A model generated the notes under the pieces. It saw only the letters and a list, made by a program, of their open reading frames with translations, did no database searches and was not told the DNA's origin. A DNA stretch of 64,000 nucleotides from positions 174,264-238,263 of the forward strand of contig NZ_KB902182.1 in assembly GCF_000379425.1 (NCBI RefSeq), in the 5' to 3' direction. Shown piece by piece: positions 56,093-64,000 of the stretch. How positions within the stretch are numbered: the stretch's first letter is position 1; every line of letters begins with the position of its first letter. The position numbers were made by a program, and so were the translations under genes. Source of the DNA: Corynebacterium lubricantis DSM 45231 (lineage in GTDB: Bacteria > Actinomycetota > Actinomycetes > Mycobacteriales > Mycobacteriaceae).

Positions 56093-56863
56093 TTAGCCTG
56101 CTGACCAGCCGCCGTCGGAAGGCATGATGACGCCGTTGAAGTTCTCGGCGGCGTCGGACATGAGGAAGACGATGCCGGAAGCAATGCTCTCCGGGGTTGC
56201 ACTGCGCACGGCCGATTCGTGGACTGGCTTGAGTGCCTCGAGGCCGTGCTCAGGGTTGATTTGAGAACCGTCGATGGAATCCATGATGTTGGTGTCCACG
56301 CCACCTGGAGCTACCAAGTTGGTGCGGATCCCCTGCTTCGCGTACATGTAGGCGGCGTTCTTGGTCAGCCCAACAAGTCCGTGCTTCGAGGACGTGTACG
56401 CGGCACCCGCGGCGGCACCGCGCAGGGATGCCGAGGAACCAACGTTAACGATCGCGCCCTTACCTGCCTCTAGCATGTGCGGTACACACGCACGCATGAG
56501 CTTGAAGGGGGCGGTGAGGTTAATGCGGATGGTACGCTCCCACATTTCGTCAGAGGTATATTCGACACCGTCGAACTGATCCATGACGCCAGCATTGTTG
56601 ACCAAGCCGATGCGCTCGCCGTTTGCGGTGGCGGCCTCGACGAGCTTTGCGACGATGACGTCGTCAGAAATGTCACCGATGACTGCGGTTGCCGCCCCAC
56701 CCTCGGCGTTGATTTCTTCTGCGACCGCATCACCGGAATCGTTGAGATCGGCCACGATGACGTGGGCGCCGCGTTCCGCCAGCTGCAATGCGGTAGAACG
56801 CCCGATTCCCGAACCACCGCCCGTCACGATGATTGACTGACCTGCAAAATCCTTCTCTGCCAT
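56093..56863 (-). CDS. Short-chain dehydrogenase/reductase
   Basis: 256 aa. Cofactor motif TGGGSGIG (NAD(H)-preferring D at ADLND), NNAG, catalytic Ser143, Tyr156 and Lys160 (AYTSSK). Normal classical SDR. Substrate unknown. AAGGTG precedes ATG 56863. A paralog lies 1.8 kb upstream on the same strand across the antiporter gene. Confidence 0.92.
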   Translation of the reverse strand: MAEKDFAGQSIIVTGGGSGIGRSTALQLAERGAHVIVADLNDSGDAVAEEINAEGGAATAVIGDISDDVIVAKLVEAATANGERIGLVNNAGVMDQFDGVEYTSDEMWERTIRINLTAPFKLMRACVPHMLEAGKGAIVNVGSSASLRGAAAGAAYTSSKHGLVGLTKNAAYMYAKQGIRTNLVAPGGVDTNIMDSIDGSQINPEHGLEALKPVHESAVRSATPESIASGIVFLMSDAAENFNGVIMPSDGGWSAG

Positions 56864-56943
56864 GTTCACACCTTATGATTGGATAGTTTTTACTTACAGA
56901 TTCGAGCGTAGGCGGAATTCGGTTGGATTGTGTGCATTTGTAA

Positions 56944-58506
56944 TTAAATCAACATGAACGGAACAACCATGATCTTGAAAATCAGGGCGACGGCAAACGT
57001 AGTGGAATAACCGGTCATGATCCGATTGTCGTTGGAGTTCTGCAGCGCATACTCGAGGACCGCTGGCTGTCCCAGAAGTCCTGCCACGGCACCGTTCGCA
57101 CGCGTCTCAGACTGGCCCGCAAGATACGCCATGACCAACAGGGAGCCACAACCAACTAGGGCGATAATCACGGCAAGAAGAATAGTGGTCAGGCCCTGGA
57201 GCGAAAATGCCGTCGACGCGAAAGCTGGGCCCGACGCGGTTCCGACTGCTGCCAAGAAAAGCATGAGTCCAAATTGGCGCAGAGCGTAGTTTGCCGAGCG
57301 AGGCAGCTGCCACGCAATGCGTCCGGTGCGGTTGAGAGCACCGAGGATTAGGCCAGAGATCAAGGGGCCACCGGCGGCACCAATGAAGAAGCTGGTTCCA
57401 CCCGGGAGCGGGAATGGAATGGCAGCCAGAATGAAGCCGAAGACGAGACCTCCGGCCGCGGCAACCCAGTCGAGCTGGTTGGCTACCTGAACGGAGTCTC
57501 CGAGGTACTGCTCGAGGCGAGTGACGTTCGCTGTCGGTACAACCACCTCGATGATGTCGCCGGAGGCAATGTGCAAGTCATCGGTGGCGAGTAATTCTTC
57601 GTCACCTCGACGTACGCGCAGGGTTTGGGCACCGAACTTTTTATACAGCGGAATGTTTCCCAACGTATTGCCCGCAATGTCCTGGTTAGAAACGCTGAAA
57701 CGCTGAATGGTCATGTGCGGGATCCGGCGAGAAAGCTCCGGCAATTTCCGACCAAGTGTTTTGACGACTTCAGCGCTTGCTCCCCTCGTTGTCATCAGGA
57801 ATACGGTGTCGCCAGGTTCCAATTTGAAGTTTGATCCCAGGATGACTGTCTTACCTTTGCGACTCAGGACACCGGCCGTAATCTGGTTCGGGAACTGCTC
57901 GGCCAATTCTTCGGAAGTCACCGTCTTCTCAACACCGATCCGAACACCACGTAGTTCGCCTTCCGCCGACCGATCCTCATCTTTGGGCGCCTTCCAATTT
58001 TTGGTAATAGTCGCCGCAACAAGCAAAATGGCGACGATCACACCTGTCGGGTAGCCAATTGAGTAGCCCACGGCAGGCAGGTCGGACCCGGTTTGTTGCT
58101 GTGCCAATGACAGTGAAGGCGTAGATGTCAACGCACCAGCAAAAGCACCAACGGAAACTTCGCGCGCGATGCCCAGCAGTCCGCCGACGCCAACCGCAGT
58201 GATGGCGCCCAGCACGATGGCAACCAAAGACATGATCATCAGCCCGAATTGCGAGCGAATGTTTTTGAAGAAGGTCTCGCCCGCCTCAAGGCCGACCATA
58301 TAAACAAAGAGACCAAGGCCAAGATCTTGCAGAATGGACAACTGGTCGGGAGGCAGCTCCACGAAGGCGCCGACTGCCAAACCGACAAATAGGGCGCCGG
58401 CCGCGCCGAACTTGATTGGTCCGAAGGGAACCGCCCCGAAAGCCGCGCCTAACGCGATGACAACAAAGATAGTCAGTAGGACATTTTCTTGAAGGAATTC
58501 AATCAC
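56944..58506 (-). CDS. AAE-family antiporter with RCK/TrkA-C domain (AspT/SucE-like)
   Basis: 520 aa. Two halves of five to six membrane helices (first and last ~170 residues, with the duplicated GLxxFVYMVGLEAGETFF and LRQFGLMLFLAAVG segments) enclose cytosolic RCK_C/TrkA-C-type domains at ~190-330. This is the AspT-YbjL layout; C. glutamicum SucE, a succinate exporter, is the closest functional lead. A dicarboxylate or amino acid exchange role beside malic enzyme is plausible but unproven. Confidence 0.85.
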   Translation of the reverse strand: MIEFLQENVLLTIFVVIALGAAFGAVPFGPIKFGAAGALFVGLAVGAFVELPPDQLSILQDLGLGLFVYMVGLEAGETFFKNIRSQFGLMIMSLVAIVLGAITAVGVGGLLGIAREVSVGAFAGALTSTPSLSLAQQQTGSDLPAVGYSIGYPTGVIVAILLVAATITKNWKAPKDEDRSAEGELRGVRIGVEKTVTSEELAEQFPNQITAGVLSRKGKTVILGSNFKLEPGDTVFLMTTRGASAEVVKTLGRKLPELSRRIPHMTIQRFSVSNQDIAGNTLGNIPLYKKFGAQTLRVRRGDEELLATDDLHIASGDIIEVVVPTANVTRLEQYLGDSVQVANQLDWVAAAGGLVFGFILAAIPFPLPGGTSFFIGAAGGPLISGLILGALNRTGRIAWQLPRSANYALRQFGLMLFLAAVGTASGPAFASTAFSLQGLTTILLAVIIALVGCGSLLVMAYLAGQSETRANGAVAGLLGQPAVLEYALQNSNDNRIMTGYSTTFAVALIFKIMVVPFMLI

Positions 58507-58628
58507 AAGAAAAACTTTATATGCCCGGCCACTTGCAAGCAGCGTTCGGGCACGGTTAATCAGATCTTTTATTTAGGGTGAGCCCGAAGGATGGGCAGAG
58601 GCAATCGTCAATAAGCGAAAATGCTCCC

Positions 58629-59393
58629 TTAACCTGCCTGCCAACCCCCGTCGACCGGAATGGTCGCGCCGTTGATATAGCTTGCCGCATCCGAAAGCAG
58701 GAACGCGATCACGCTGGCCAACTCCTCGGGCTCCGCGGTGCGAATCGAGGCCTGATGCACCGGCGAGATCGCATCCATGCCCTCGTCGGGATTGATCGAG
58801 AGCGGATCGAAACCGCTAGCCAAGTGCGTAGAGACGCTACCGGGACCAATCAGGTTGGTTCGCACACCCTGCTTGGCGTAAGTGTAGGCGGTGTTTTTGG
58901 CGAGGCCCGCGAGTCCGTGCTTCGCCATGGTGTCGGCAACCCCGGAAGCGCCGCCGCGGAAGGAAGCCTCGGCGCCAACGATCACGATCGCGCCCTTTTT
59001 CGCTGCAATCATGTGTGGCAGAACTTCCCGCACCATATTGAAGGGGGCGAAAAGGTTAATGGCGAAAGAACGATTGACCACCTCGTCGGACACTGCGGCC
59101 GCGCCTTGGAAGCGATCCATGACGCCAGCGTTGTTGACGAGATCAAGCTGCCCACCGTGATCGACTGCCCGTTCGACGGTGGCCCTAATAATGCCGGGGT
59201 CAGTGAGATCGCCGCGGATCGCGGTACCTGAACCTCCTCCGACACGAATTTCGTCGATGAGGTCTTCGACGGCGTCGTTCTTATCTACTCCGACGATGTA
59301 TGCCCCGCGGGAGGCAAGCAATGTTGCGGTGGCCCGGCCGATGCCGGACGCAGCGCCAGTCACGATGATGGTGTGGCCTGAAAAATCGCTCAT
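58629..59393 (-). CDS. SDR paralog lacking catalytic Ser and Tyr
   Basis: 254 aa, closely similar along its length to the 56093-56863 SDR. TGAASGIG and NNAG are intact, but the active site reads ADTMAK: Asp154 replaces the catalytic Tyr, Ala141 replaces the Ser, and only Lys158 remains. The Asp codon is GAC at 58932-58934, one base from TAC. It should bind nucleotide but not carry out ordinary carbonyl reduction. GGGTGGT precedes ATG 59393. Confidence 0.85.
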   Translation of the reverse strand: MSDFSGHTIIVTGAASGIGRATATLLASRGAYIVGVDKNDAVEDLIDEIRVGGGSGTAIRGDLTDPGIIRATVERAVDHGGQLDLVNNAGVMDRFQGAAAVSDEVVNRSFAINLFAPFNMVREVLPHMIAAKKGAIVIVGAEASFRGGASGVADTMAKHGLAGLAKNTAYTYAKQGVRTNLIGPGSVSTHLASGFDPLSINPDEGMDAISPVHQASIRTAEPEELASVIAFLLSDAASYINGATIPVDGGWQAG

Positions 59394-59630
59394 ACCACCC
59401 AGAATAGGCACCCTGCGAGAATTCTGCTCGGGCTTGCAGATGTGAAAAACCTAACCTTCTGCGCGCGAGACACTGGTTTGCCAGCCAAAATGACTTACCT
59501 GTGACATTGTTAACTTTAATTAATTGATAATACCAGTGCCACAATTCTCGAATCCAGGTTAAATGGGGGATAGATACAGCAAATGCTGTATGCGCACTAT
59601 CGAGATATATCGACATTTGAGGAGCACCCC

Positions 59631-62114
59631 ATGAACGTTGCCTCTACCTGGCAGCACCGCCCCGCCGACGCCAGCGCACAAATTACTCCAGAAACCGCTG
59701 ACCAGATTCACGCCTGGTGGCGCGCGGCCAACTATCTCTCCGTTGGCCAAATTTATCTTTTGGAGAATCCGCTTCTTCGTGAGCCCCTGAACCGCGACCA
59801 TGTGAAGCGCCGCCTCCTTGGGCACTGGGGCACCACTCCTGGCCTGAACTTCATTTACGCTCACGCCAACCGTGCCATCAAGGAACGCGATCTCAGCGCA
59901 ATGTATGTCACCGGCCCAGGCCATGGTGGCCCCGGCATCGTGGCGAACACTTACCTTGAGGGTACTTATTCCGAGGTCTACCCCAACGTGACGGAAAACG
60001 AGACCGGTATGCAGCAGCTGTTCAAGCAGTTCTCCTTCCCGGGAGGCATCCCTTCGCACGCCGCGCCCGAGACCCCAGGTTCCATCCACGAAGGTGGCGA
60101 GCTCGGCTACGCACTGTCCCACGCATATGGCGCGGCCTTCGATAACAAGGATCTCTTGGTGTTCACCGTCATCGGCGACGGCGAAGCCGAGACTGGCCCG
60201 CTGGCTACTTCGTGGCACGCCAATAAGTTCGTCAACCCGAATCAAGACGGCGTTGTGTTGCCAATCCTGCACCTCAACGGCTACAAGATTGCCAACCCAA
60301 CCGTGCTTGCGCGCATTTCCGACGAGGAACTCGAAGCGCTGATGGTCGGCTACGGCCACAAGCCACACGTCTTCGTCGCGGGCTTCGACGACGAGTCCCC
60401 GGAGTCCTACCACACGCGTTTCGCCGAGCTTCTCGACGATTGCCTCGACGAAATCGCAGATATCAAGCAAGGAGCTGCTCAGGCAGCCGAGGACGGCGTC
60501 GACTTCGAGCGCCCAATGTGGCCAATGATTGTCATGCGCACCCCAAAGGGCTGGACCGGCCCGAAGGAAATCGACGGCAAGGTCACCGAAAACTCTTGGC
60601 GTTCGCACCAGGTTCCGCTGGCCAATGCCCGCGATACCGATGAGCACCTGAAAAACCTTGAGGATTGGCTCCAGTCCTACAAGCCAGAGGAGCTTTTCGA
60701 CGAGTCCGGCAAGCTCGTTCCTGAGGTTGCTTCGCTTGCCCCAACCGGTGATCGCCGCATGTCCGCCAACCCAATCACCAACGGTGGCGTGGTTCTGAAG
60801 GACCTCATCTTGCCGGATTGGCGCGATTACGCGATCGACGTGGAGAACCCGGGTGCCCCAATCACCGAGGCAACCCGCCAGTTGGGTACGTATTTCCGAG
60901 ACGTGATCAAGCTCAACCCTGACAACTTCCGCATTTTCGGCCCCGATGAGACCGCCTCGAACAGGTTGCAGAATGTTTACGAGGTAACCGACAAGCAGTG
61001 GAACGCCGACCTCTACGAATCTGATGCCGATGATCCACTGGCACGTGCAGGGCGCGTAGTTGAGATGCTTTCGGAGCACCAGTGCCAGGGCTGGCTGGAA
61101 GGCTACCTTCTGACTGGTCGCCACGGAATGCTGAACTCCTACGAAGCTTTCATTCACATTGTCGACTCGATGGTGAACCAGCACGCTAAGTGGCTCAAGG
61201 TCACCAACGAATTGTCGTGGCGCCAGCCTATTGCATCCTTGAACTACCTGCTTTCCTCGCACGTATGGCGCCAGGACCACAATGGATTCTCTCACCAGGA
61301 CCCAGGCTTCATCGACCACGTGGTGAATAAAAAGGCTGAAGTTGTTCGCGTGTACCTGCCTTGCGATACGAACACCTTGCTTTCCACTTTCGATCACTGC
61401 TTGCGTTCGCGCCAGTACGTCAACGTGGTTGTTGCTGGTAAGCAGCCTAACCCGAACTGGTTGAGCAAGGACGAGGCTCTCAAGCACTGCACCCGCGGTC
61501 TTGGTGTTTGGCACTTCGCAGGCACCGAAGTTGAGGGCGAGGATCCTGATGTGGTGCTCGCTTGTGCTGGCGACGTTCCGACGCTGGAAACGATGGCAGC
61601 AGCGAAGATTCTTCGCGAGGCCATCCCAGATCTGAAGGTCCGCGTGGTGAACGTTGTCGACTTGATGCGTCTCCAGGATGAGAAGGAACATCCTCACGGA
61701 CTGTCTGACCGTGACTTCGATACCTACTTCACCACCGACAAGCCAGTGATCTTTGCTTACCACGGTTACCCATGGTTGATTCACCGCCTGACTTACCGTC
61801 GCAATGGCCACAAGAATATTCACGTGCGTGGATTCAAGGAAGAGGGCACCACCACTACCCCATTCGACATGGTGATGCGCAACGATCTGGACCGTTTCCA
61901 CCTGGTGATGGATGTTATCGACCGCGTTCCTTCGTTGGGTTCGAAGTACGCGAACCTGCGTCAGTACATGGAGGACGCACGAATTTCGGCTCGAGCTTAC
62001 GCGTTTGAAAATGGCGAAGATGTTCCATCGGTTGCTAACTGGACCTGGTCCGACGAGGCTGGTGCGGATGCTGATCAGGATGCTGTTCTGGTGACAGGTG
62101 GCGACAACGAGTAA
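59631..62114 (+). CDS. xfp: Xylulose-5-phosphate/fructose-6-phosphate phosphoketolase
   Basis: 827 aa ThDP enzyme that cleaves xylulose-5-P or fructose-6-P with phosphate to acetyl phosphate and a C3/C4 sugar phosphate. [12 protein letters not shown] and [20 protein letters not shown] are the phosphoketolase signatures, and the length is typical. GAGGAG lies 6 bp before ATG 59631; the frame also opens at 59583. It ends with a terminator and borders the HNH/IS region. Confidence 0.96.
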   Translation: MNVASTWQHRPADASAQITPETADQIHAWWRAANYLSVGQIYLLENPLLREPLNRDHVKRRLLGHWGTTPGLNFIYAHANRAIKERDLSAMYVTGPGHGGPGIVANTYLEGTYSEVYPNVTENETGMQQLFKQFSFPGGIPSHAAPETPGSIHEGGELGYALSHAYGAAFDNKDLLVFTVIGDGEAETGPLATSWHANKFVNPNQDGVVLPILHLNGYKIANPTVLARISDEELEALMVGYGHKPHVFVAGFDDESPESYHTRFAELLDDCLDEIADIKQGAAQAAEDGVDFERPMWPMIVMRTPKGWTGPKEIDGKVTENSWRSHQVPLANARDTDEHLKNLEDWLQSYKPEELFDESGKLVPEVASLAPTGDRRMSANPITNGGVVLKDLILPDWRDYAIDVENPGAPITEATRQLGTYFRDVIKLNPDNFRIFGPDETASNRLQNVYEVTDKQWNADLYESDADDPLARAGRVVEMLSEHQCQGWLEGYLLTGRHGMLNSYEAFIHIVDSMVNQHAKWLKVTNELSWRQPIASLNYLLSSHVWRQDHNGFSHQDPGFIDHVVNKKAEVVRVYLPCDTNTLLSTFDHCLRSRQYVNVVVAGKQPNPNWLSKDEALKHCTRGLGVWHFAGTEVEGEDPDVVLACAGDVPTLETMAAAKILREAIPDLKVRVVNVVDLMRLQDEKEHPHGLSDRDFDTYFTTDKPVIFAYHGYPWLIHRLTYRRNGHKNIHVRGFKEEGTTTTPFDMVMRNDLDRFHLVMDVIDRVPSLGSKYANLRQYMEDARISARAYAFENGEDVPSVANWTWSDEAGADADQDAVLVTGGDNE

Positions 62115-62157
62115 TTCAGGTCTGTTAGCCCTGAATGTGGCTACGCAATGACGGGTA

Positions 62158-62190
62158 GGCCCAGTTTGGCCAGGCCAAATTGGGTCTTTC
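62158..62190 (+). terminator. Terminator after xfp
   Basis: GGCCCAGTTTGG pairs with CCAAATTGGGTC (two G-U pairs), followed by TTTC. A second small hairpin (ATTCAGG/CCTGAAT) lies at 62114-62136. Confidence 0.8.
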
Positions 62191-62221
62191 GTTTGCTGTG
62201 GTGGAGGTTCTATTTTCACCG

Positions 62222-63685
62222 CTAGGCCGTTTTCCATGCACCGGATTCGTTCGGTGGCGGATACAGAAGCGGGTCCTGAGCCGGGCGGTTTTCCGCATCG
62301 AAGTCCGGATATCGTTCTCTGGCCCGCCGCCGCAATTTTTGGCCCGGGGCTTGTTCGTGCTGGTGAGTGGTATTGGGCTGCATCGGCGATCCATCCGCGG
62401 GCATGAAACCGGTTTCCCATGTAGCTAGATCGCGGTCGATATAGCCCATATTGTCTGCGCCATCTCGTTGATCGTTGTTACATCGATGATGCTCTCGACA
62501 TAAGAGGACGAGATTCTCTATATCGGTGAGACCACCTTGCAGATAGGCCAATATGTGGTGAGCCTCTAGCTCGGTTACTGGTTTGGTACAGCCATTCCTG
62601 GCACACACCGCCTGCATTACGAACATCACGATTTTGAGCATTAAGTTCGCGAGCCTTGTTCGCCCCATCGAGAGCGGGATTCCAGTGACGGAATCAAGCT
62701 GGAGGACGAAGTCACTTCCTGCCATGCCCAACCGAAGAATGTCGAAGGAATTCAGGTCGATTCCTGTGTTGGTGCAGAATCGAGTTTCCCAATCGGCCCC
62801 CGCAAGATCATCCATGGTCATGGCAATGACCACGGAACCAATTCCCCTGTTCTTGGCAACTATATCTTGGCTATACGAGTTCACTATGGCATTCAGTTGG
62901 TCAGCCAGACGCTGACCCCTGGTGCGTTTATCGTCGCTAGAGTCCTTGGAAGTATTGCTACCTGGCGCGAGGCCGGGGGCAAGAGCGGCTTTTAATGCTG
63001 CAGCTTCGGCGGCGGCAAGTTTTCCGCTTATGGTGACTACGCCGTCAGCGTCTGGCTCACTCATATGAAAGCTGCGCTTCTTATGTCCAGCGAGCGGATC
63101 TTTCTTCCCTGCGTAGTCTTTCCCTTTCCTATTCGCTCGTCGAACAATGTCTTCGACGTACTTTCGGAGATCGGCTGAATTTCTGGTTTTGGCCGCTTCT
63201 AATGCCTGTGCATAGATTTCATTGCGACCGGGGTCGGAGTGCTCGTTCAAGTTCAGAAGCGCGCGCTCGATAATTCGATGCTTCTCTGCAGAGATTTTGT
63301 TTTCTGCCGCTTCTCGACGTGCCTTTTCCTGAGCCTTCTTCTCTCGCTCTGCCCGCTTGCGCTCTTCTTCCTTCTGCTTTTCTTCGTCTTCAGGCTCCAG
63401 ATTAGGTTCTGGTTTGGGAGCTTGAGCTTCCCCAAAGAGCGCCTGCCCCCTTTGCAATCGGGCGAAAGCCTCGGCCCGAGAAAGCCCCATCCGTTCGGTA
63501 AAATATTCGACTGGGTAGTTTGCACCAACCAAGCGACCCGCGCCATCCCGTTCTCCCATAAAAGCTAATGACGCATCAATGGTTGCCTTGAGGTTAAATG
63601 CTTCCTCAAGCTTCTCCATATGCTCATGAACAGCGAAAAAGTCCTCGTTTTCAGGGACCATCATGACAACACTAAGTGCTTCCAT
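62222..63685 (-). CDS. HNH endonuclease with 13E12-repeat (DUF222) domain
   Basis: 487 aa from ATG 63685, the first start on the host side of the IS edge. The N-terminal ~320 residues form the DUF222 helical region with a Lys/Glu-rich coiled part (~115-150), and the HNH core reads LEAHHILAYLQGG then LCREHHRCN. Such genes are numerous in actinobacteria and often repeat-like. The frame stays open upstream into the IS element (to 63916), so the original N-terminus may have been cut off. Confidence 0.83.
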   Translation of the reverse strand: MEALSVVMMVPENEDFFAVHEHMEKLEEAFNLKATIDASLAFMGERDGAGRLVGANYPVEYFTERMGLSRAEAFARLQRGQALFGEAQAPKPEPNLEPEDEEKQKEEERKRAEREKKAQEKARREAAENKISAEKHRIIERALLNLNEHSDPGRNEIYAQALEAAKTRNSADLRKYVEDIVRRANRKGKDYAGKKDPLAGHKKRSFHMSEPDADGVVTISGKLAAAEAAALKAALAPGLAPGSNTSKDSSDDKRTRGQRLADQLNAIVNSYSQDIVAKNRGIGSVVIAMTMDDLAGADWETRFCTNTGIDLNSFDILRLGMAGSDFVLQLDSVTGIPLSMGRTRLANLMLKIVMFVMQAVCARNGCTKPVTELEAHHILAYLQGGLTDIENLVLLCREHHRCNNDQRDGADNMGYIDRDLATWETGFMPADGSPMQPNTTHQHEQAPGQKLRRRARERYPDFDAENRPAQDPLLYPPPNESGAWKTA

Positions 63686-63739
63686 CGCTTCCGCGATTTG
63701 CTGAACGCATTTCTCGACTTGAGCTGACGGTTGCGTCCA

Positions 63740-64000
63740 ATAGTGTGGTGTACAGCTACCGCCTGGTGAACCCCCCCTGCCGACCAGCAAGGAGACCACC
63801 GCGGTACCTTTCGACTCAGCTCCTACACATCCTCGAAAGGACACCAACGATGGCCTCCGCGCCCAATCATATCGACCCCACCGGATACCTCGACGACCTG
63901 CTGGCCCAAGCCTCACCCGATCTGATGCGCCAGATGCTCCAGGACACCATCAACCTCCTGCTGTCCGCCCAAGCCGACCAGGTCTGCGGCGCCGAATACG
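63740..64000 (+). mobile_element. IS256-family insertion sequence, left end (runs off the window)
   Basis: The left edge is somewhere near 63740-63750, upstream of a transposase start. Only the left end is visible, so terminal inverted repeats and target duplication cannot be checked. Confidence 0.7.
63850..64000 (+). CDS. IS256-family (Mutator-type) transposase, N-terminal fragment
   Basis: 50 codons before the window end. MASAPNHIDPTGYLDDLLAQ and then LMRQMLQDTINLLLSAQADQ, VCGAEY match the start of actinobacterial Mutator-family transposases, where a helical segment with AEAD/AQAD and GAxxYER precedes the DDE domain. GAAAGGA is at good distance from the ATG. The DDE residues lie outside the window. 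Confidence 0.82.
   Translation, partial: MASAPNHIDPTGYLDDLLAQASPDLMRQMLQDTINLLLSAQADQVCGAEY

Noticed and set aside
59559..62420. 953-codon open frame antisense to phosphoketolase
   Set aside because: Same effect as at odhA: strong codon bias in xfp removes stops on the other strand. The product has no recognisable domain.
1..64000. CRISPR array, tRNA or rRNA genes, prophage
   Set aside because: No regularly spaced direct repeats, cloverleaf-like or rRNA-like sequence and no phage gene run were noticed.

Overview
The window is a stretch of a Corynebacterium chromosome, fairly GC-rich. The evidence is a fused E2-E1 2-oxoglutarate dehydrogenase protein (OdhA/Kgd), mycothiol (mshB), LpqW, GpgS and FolP2 genes, the succinylase branch of lysine synthesis, many GTG starts, and a gene order that recalls both C. 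glutamicum and the Mycobacterium tuberculosis Rv1165-Rv1248 region. No tRNA, rRNA or CRISPR array was seen.

Layout. 1-5.1 kb: tail of an ABC exporter, then odhA. 5.2-10.4 kb: lipoprotein, stress-type membrane protein, mrp, tatB, cseE-sigE and an O-methyltransferase. 10.5-14.5 kb: divergent glgC/glgA plus a GH32-like protein that has lost its catalytic acids. 14.5-18.5 kb: rRNA methyltransferase, DUF3117, DivIVA-domain protein, gpgS, folP2 and a LOG-family protein. 18.5-23.2 kb: dapE, a divergent dapD paralog, an AroP-type permease and canonical dapD. 23.2-25.3 kb: a probable type VII-type substrate and a GtrA protein. 25.4-33.8 kb (all minus strand): RluA-type synthase, dapC, fdxC, mshB, lpqW, an MFS transporter and typA.

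34.1-35.4 kb: secreted protein and DUF402 gene. 35.5-40.8 kb: a peptide ABC importer operon with a stem-loop behind the binding-protein gene and a CRP/GlxR-like site in front. 41-44.2 kb: a TPP-riboswitch-controlled ykoEDC thiamine/HMP transporter operon that ends in a small P-loop kinase. 44.2-48.8 kb: DUF2218, ketopantoate reductase, DUF808, ZupT and CNNM/CorC genes. 48.8-53.7 kb: UvrA2-like ATPase, an unknown 354-aa protein, a roadblock protein and YceI. 53.8-62.1 kb: malic enzyme, a domain-permuted lipoate ligase, two SDR paralogs flanking an AAE-family antiporter, and phosphoketolase. 62.2-64 kb: a 13E12-type HNH endonuclease whose 5' end abuts an IS256-family element that runs off the window.

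The strongest unusual signals are an SDR paralog lacking both catalytic Ser and Tyr, the GH32-like pseudoenzyme in the glycogen locus, the order-swapped lipoate ligase, a PPE/ESX-like orphan substrate, and an uncharacterised kinase co-transcribed with the TPP-controlled transporter. I found no clearly novel multi-gene defence or mobile system.
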